Source: Desulfobacteraceae bacterium UBA2771 (GTDB taxonomy: Bacteria > Desulfobacterota > Desulfobacteria > Desulfobacterales > Desulfosarcinaceae). Taken from it: DNA of 8,352 bases. A model generated the notes under the pieces. The model did no database searches. It was not told the origin of the DNA and saw only the letters and a program-made list of their open reading frames with translations. The stretch spans positions 1 to 8,352 of the forward strand of contig DEIP01000053.1 of assembly GCA_002352605.1 (NCBI GenBank), in the 5' to 3' direction. Below are positions 5,999 to 8,352 of the stretch, one piece after another (position 1 is the first letter of the stretch; each line of letters starts with the position of its first letter). The position numbers were made by a program, and so were the translations under genes.

Positions 5999-7060
5999 AT
6001 GAAAACCATGAAGGCCATCGTCAAGCTGAAACCCGAACCCGGCATCTGGATGGAGCAGGTGCCTTTTCCGCGCATCGGCCACAACGACGTGCTGATCAAA
6101 GTGGTCAAGACCGCCATCTGCGGGACGGATATCCATATCTACAACTGGGATGCATGGTCCCGAAAAACCATTCCCACCCCCATGACCATCGGCCATGAAT
6201 TTGTGGGCATTATTACCGAAATCGGCAGTGAGGTCCGAGGCCTGAAGGAGGGGGATCGGGTGTCGGCCGAGGGCCACATCACCTGCGGCCACTGCCGCAA
6301 CTGCCGGGCCGGCAAGCGCCACCTGTGCCGCAACACCATCGGCGTGGGAATCAACCGGCCCGGATGCTTTGCCGAGTACATCAGCGTGCCGGCGTCCAAT
6401 GTCTTTAGAGCGCCGGACACCATCGACGACGATATAGCCGCCATCCTGGACCCTTTTGGCAATGCCGCCCACACGGCCCTCTCCTTCGATCTGGTGGGAG
6501 AAGATGTACTGATCACCGGCGCCGGCCCCATCGGCATCATGGCCGTGGCCATCGCCCGCCATGCGGGGGCCCGGTATGTGGTGATCACCGATATCAACGA
6601 CTATCGACTGGAGATTGCCGACCGCATGGGGGCAACAATGGCCGTCAATGTGACCCGGACGACAATCGCCGACACGGTAAAGCAGCTGGGCATGAAAGAG
6701 GGATTTGACGTGGGGCTGGAGATGTCCGGTAACATACAGGCCTTCAGCGACATGCTCCAGGCCATGAACTACGGCGGACAGGTAGCCATTCTGGGCATCC
6801 CTGCCGGAAAAGTATCTTTAGACTTGACGCAGATTATCCTCAAGGGACTGAAGATCAAAGGCATATACGGCCGCGAAATGTTCGAGACCTGGTACAAGAT
6901 GACCAGCATGCTCCAGAGCAACCTGGACATATCGCGGGTGATCACCCACCGGTTCGGTGTGGACGACTTCCGGCAGGCCTTCGACATCATGCGTTCCGGC
7001 CGGTCGGGCAAGGTAATCATGGACTGGGCACGTGTTAGGATTGGGGACGAAATAAAGTGA
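5999..7060 (+). CDS. tdh: L-threonine 3-dehydrogenase
   Basis: A 353-residue zinc-dependent medium-chain dehydrogenase. It oxidises L-threonine with NAD+ to 2-amino-3-ketobutyrate, which Kbl then uses; the tight gene pair suits handing over this unstable intermediate. Catalytic zinc residues are C41 (AICGTD), H66 and E67 (GHEF). Structural zinc cysteines are C96, C99, C102 and C110. The Rossmann NAD site is GAGPIG (174-179). Long stretches match E. coli Tdh, such as GEDVLITGAGPIGIMA and IKGIYGREMFETWYKM. The protein ends about a dozen residues beyond the E. coli enzyme (341 aa), with a polar tail after KVIMDW. AGGGAA (5989-5994), overlapping the kbl stop, lies 4-5 nt from ATG 5999. ATG 6008 would give the E. 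coli-like MKAIVKLK start but lies 14 nt away. Confidence 0.97.
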   Translation: MKTMKAIVKLKPEPGIWMEQVPFPRIGHNDVLIKVVKTAICGTDIHIYNWDAWSRKTIPTPMTIGHEFVGIITEIGSEVRGLKEGDRVSAEGHITCGHCRNCRAGKRHLCRNTIGVGINRPGCFAEYISVPASNVFRAPDTIDDDIAAILDPFGNAAHTALSFDLVGEDVLITGAGPIGIMAVAIARHAGARYVVITDINDYRLEIADRMGATMAVNVTRTTIADTVKQLGMKEGFDVGLEMSGNIQAFSDMLQAMNYGGQVAILGIPAGKVSLDLTQIILKGLKIKGIYGREMFETWYKMTSMLQSNLDISRVITHRFGVDDFRQAFDIMRSGRSGKVIMDWARVRIGDEIK

Positions 7061-7151
7061 ACGAATGATATCGAATCGCCTCTGAATCCTCAGTTTCTCT
7101 CGACTCACGGAACTCAATGAAACCATTAGCCTGAATAGCGGATGAGTCGCG

Positions 7152-7904
7152 CTACTCTCCCTGCTTGAATCGGCCATGTTCGAGGAAGTGGGCCGCCTGA
7201 TCAATCACCTCCGGATCGTTCATGATGAAGCCATGGCTCTTGTGAACCACTAAAAAGTCGGTCATCTCAGCCAACCGGGCGCGCTCGACGGAAACCTTGC
7301 CATCGTCCGGTCCCGGTACCCGAGAGGAGAACCAGGGTTCCAGGGTACTGTCTCCAGTGATGATCCCCACCGGTACATCCACCGGACCCAGACGATGGGA
7401 AACAGCGTCAGTACCCGTTCCCAGCTGCTGGCCCGCCGGGCCCATGATCCAGCGATAGAGAAAATTATCCTTCATCAGATCGGCAATTTCGCTGCCCTGG
7501 TTGGGCGGGCTGAGCATCACCACCCGGCTGACCGGTGGCAGTCCATGCGCCTGCAGGTATTGCCGGACCAGAATCCCGCCCAGCGAATGCGTGACAAAAT
7601 GAATGGGCGCCGAAGGGCGTTCCAATCGGCAGCGCTGGACCGTTTCAGCGACGATACCCAGGCTTAGTGTTTCGATGCTGGCTCGGGTGGACGGATAATC
7701 CAGGTTGACCACCCGATAGCCCTTATTCGCCAGATGTTTGGCCATCGTTGCCATGGACCGGTGTGTGCGCCCCATGCCGTGGAGGAGGATGACAAAAGCA
7801 TCCATGTCGTTTTTTTTCCCTTCCGTTGCTTCAGCCGCAGCCGGCTCATTGATTAACATGGCCAGGGTCATCAGGACCAATAGGATACCAGAACAACGAA
7901 CCAT
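7152..7904 (-). CDS. Exported alpha/beta-hydrolase (lipase/esterase-like)
   Basis: A 250-residue protein with a Sec-type signal peptide (hydrophobic core about 6-19, likely cleavage after AAA at 24), so probably periplasmic. The mature part is an alpha/beta-hydrolase. The oxyanion region is LLHGMGRTHRS (40-50), the nucleophile is S107 in THSLGG, and the likely acid and base are D200 or D201 (PDDGKVSVE) and H224 (KSHGFIM). The nucleophile elbow is TxSxG rather than GxSxG, so the first glycine is replaced. The whole resembles bacterial lipase-like hydrolases related to COG1075. The substrate may be a lipid or another ester and is not decided by sequence. It starts 3 bp after the stop of the acyltransferase gene, so the two share a transcript. 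No terminator was found in the 91-bp spacer to tdh (7061-7151). Confidence 0.87.
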   Translation of the reverse strand: MVRCSGILLVLMTLAMLINEPAAAEATEGKKNDMDAFVILLHGMGRTHRSMATMAKHLANKGYRVVNLDYPSTRASIETLSLGIVAETVQRCRLERPSAPIHFVTHSLGGILVRQYLQAHGLPPVSRVVMLSPPNQGSEIADLMKDNFLYRWIMGPAGQQLGTGTDAVSHRLGPVDVPVGIITGDSTLEPWFSSRVPGPDDGKVSVERARLAEMTDFLVVHKSHGFIMNDPEVIDQAAHFLEHGRFKQGE

Positions 7905-7907
7905 CGG

Positions 7908-8352
7908 TTAACGTTTATCCTTCCGTAGCGCCATGACCTGTTTCCGCAGGTCGCCTGCCGTCACATATGCCGGTGCAACCGGTGGACCGGCAACCAGAAC
8001 CTTGGAAATCTCGTTGAAGGCAACCTTCAACCCCACCGGATTGTTTCGTTTGGAGGCGATGGGAATGACGCGGGCCGCCCGAAAGATGAAGTGCGGCAAG
8101 AACATCCGGCAAATGGGTTCATATATTACGAAGCGTACCGGTCGACGGCAGGCGCCGACGATCAACAGGGCATCCATGTAGCTGACATGGTTGCACACCA
8201 GCACAGCAGGGCCGTCCTCAGGGATGCGGTCCAGATCCCGGTGGCTGAACCGGTATATGGTGTGGGTGGTCATCCATACCAGAAAACGTATACGGATGGA
8301 TAGACAAGCAATTGGGTTGACGTTATAAAGGTCACGACCCTTAGGGCTCGCG
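7908..8352 (-). CDS. PlsC-type acyltransferase, C-terminal part; gene runs off the right edge and lacks the FPEG region
   Basis: The frame is open to the window end, giving 147 residues; the true start lies outside. An internal Met at 8271-8273 could be mistaken for a start, but the preceding residues (RIRFLVWMTTHTIYRF) resemble the join before the acyltransferase domain in transporter-PlsC fusions. Numbering from that Met, the catalytic HX4D motif is H29-D34 in CNHVSYMDAL, followed by RRPVRFVIYEP and the IPIASKRNNP block typical of the family. After NEISKVL (93) the expected glycerophosphate-binding FPEG motif and the following ~60 residues are missing. The sequence passes directly into AGPPVAPAYVTAGDLRKQVM, which looks like the normal C-terminal end of such proteins. 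An in-frame internal deletion is inferred. Activity is doubtful, because FPEG binds the acyl acceptor. The hydrolase gene follows after 3 bp. Confidence 0.75.
   Translation of the reverse strand, partial: ASPKGRDLYNVNPIACLSIRIRFLVWMTTHTIYRFSHRDLDRIPEDGPAVLVCNHVSYMDALLIVGACRRPVRFVIYEPICRMFLPHFIFRAARVIPIASKRNNPVGLKVAFNEISKVLVAGPPVAPAYVTAGDLRKQVMALRKDKR
7970..7982. repeat. Short hairpin CCGGT-GCA-ACCGG near the acyltransferase gap
   Basis: CCGGT (7970-7974) and ACCGG (7978-7982) are inverted copies around GCA. Another ACCGG follows at 7986-7990. The stretch lies at the place where the acyltransferase appears to lack its FPEG region. Confidence 0.35.
8013..8031. repeat. Perfect 8-bp hairpin inside the acyltransferase gene
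   Basis: GTTGAAGG (8013-8020) and CCTTCAAC (8024-8031) are exact inverted copies around CAA. It lies about 20-40 bp from the inferred deletion junction (about 7985-7997). GGCAACC also occurs twice, at 7989-7995 and 8019-8025. Hairpins and short repeats of this kind can favour replication slippage, but a causal role is inference. Confidence 0.5.

Noticed and set aside
5987..6597. Minus-strand frames of 152-191 codons opposite tdh
   Set aside because: They are shadows of a very well conserved Tdh gene and show no domain signature.
7061..7151. A terminator between tdh and the convergent hydrolase gene
   Set aside because: GTTTC/GAAAC and GAGT/ACTC pairings exist, but they have a long loop or no T-tract. 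Nothing meets even a weak terminator standard.
8271..8273. This ATG as the true start of the acyltransferase gene
   Set aside because: The frame stays open for 26 more codons to the window edge. The residues coded there fit the segment preceding PlsC domains in fusion proteins, so the Met is internal.

Overview
The window looks like ordinary chromosomal DNA from a Gram-negative bacterium. The best guess is a Desulfobacterota (former Deltaproteobacteria, Desulfosarcina-like) organism. That rests on protein style only: a cytoplasmic receiver-PAS-kinase-receiver protein, an HD protein next to a DUF6485-type cysteine-rich protein, and an acyltransferase segment resembling the tail of transporter-acyltransferase fusions. 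No IS element, integrase, CRISPR array, tRNA or rRNA was seen.

Layout, left to right. (1) Positions 1-363 are non-coding: a likely terminator of an upstream gene, then two inverted repeats ahead of the first gene. (2) A plus-strand pair, an HD-domain hydrolase (364-942) and a small Cys-rich DUF6485-like protein (944-1147), separated by one base. (3) A convergent, GC-rich spacer. (4) A minus-strand hybrid histidine kinase (1311-3266). (5) A 352-bp divergent intergenic region with a near-consensus sigma-70 promoter and structured DNA. (6) A plus-strand GGDEF diguanylate cyclase (3619-4638). (7) The kbl-tdh threonine-to-glycine operon (4800-7060). (8) A minus-strand lipid-related pair running in from the right edge: the C-terminal end of a PlsC-like acyltransferase (partial, 7908-8352) and an exported alpha/beta hydrolase (7152-7904).

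How the genes work together. Tdh oxidises L-threonine to 2-amino-3-ketobutyrate, and Kbl cleaves that with CoA to glycine and acetyl-CoA. The hybrid kinase and the diguanylate cyclase are divergent neighbours, so a shared signalling circuit is possible, but no physical link is shown. The acyltransferase and hydrolase are probably co-transcribed and may act on membrane lipids or other esters.

No clearly new multi-gene system is visible. The points most worth a second look are: the acyltransferase, which keeps its HX4D motif but lacks the FPEG region as if about 60-80 residues had been deleted in frame beside a perfect hairpin; the diguanylate cyclase with a lysine in place of the I-site arginine and a structured leader; the HD/DUF6485 pair of unknown role; and a terminator-like element in the divergent spacer with no gene in front of it.
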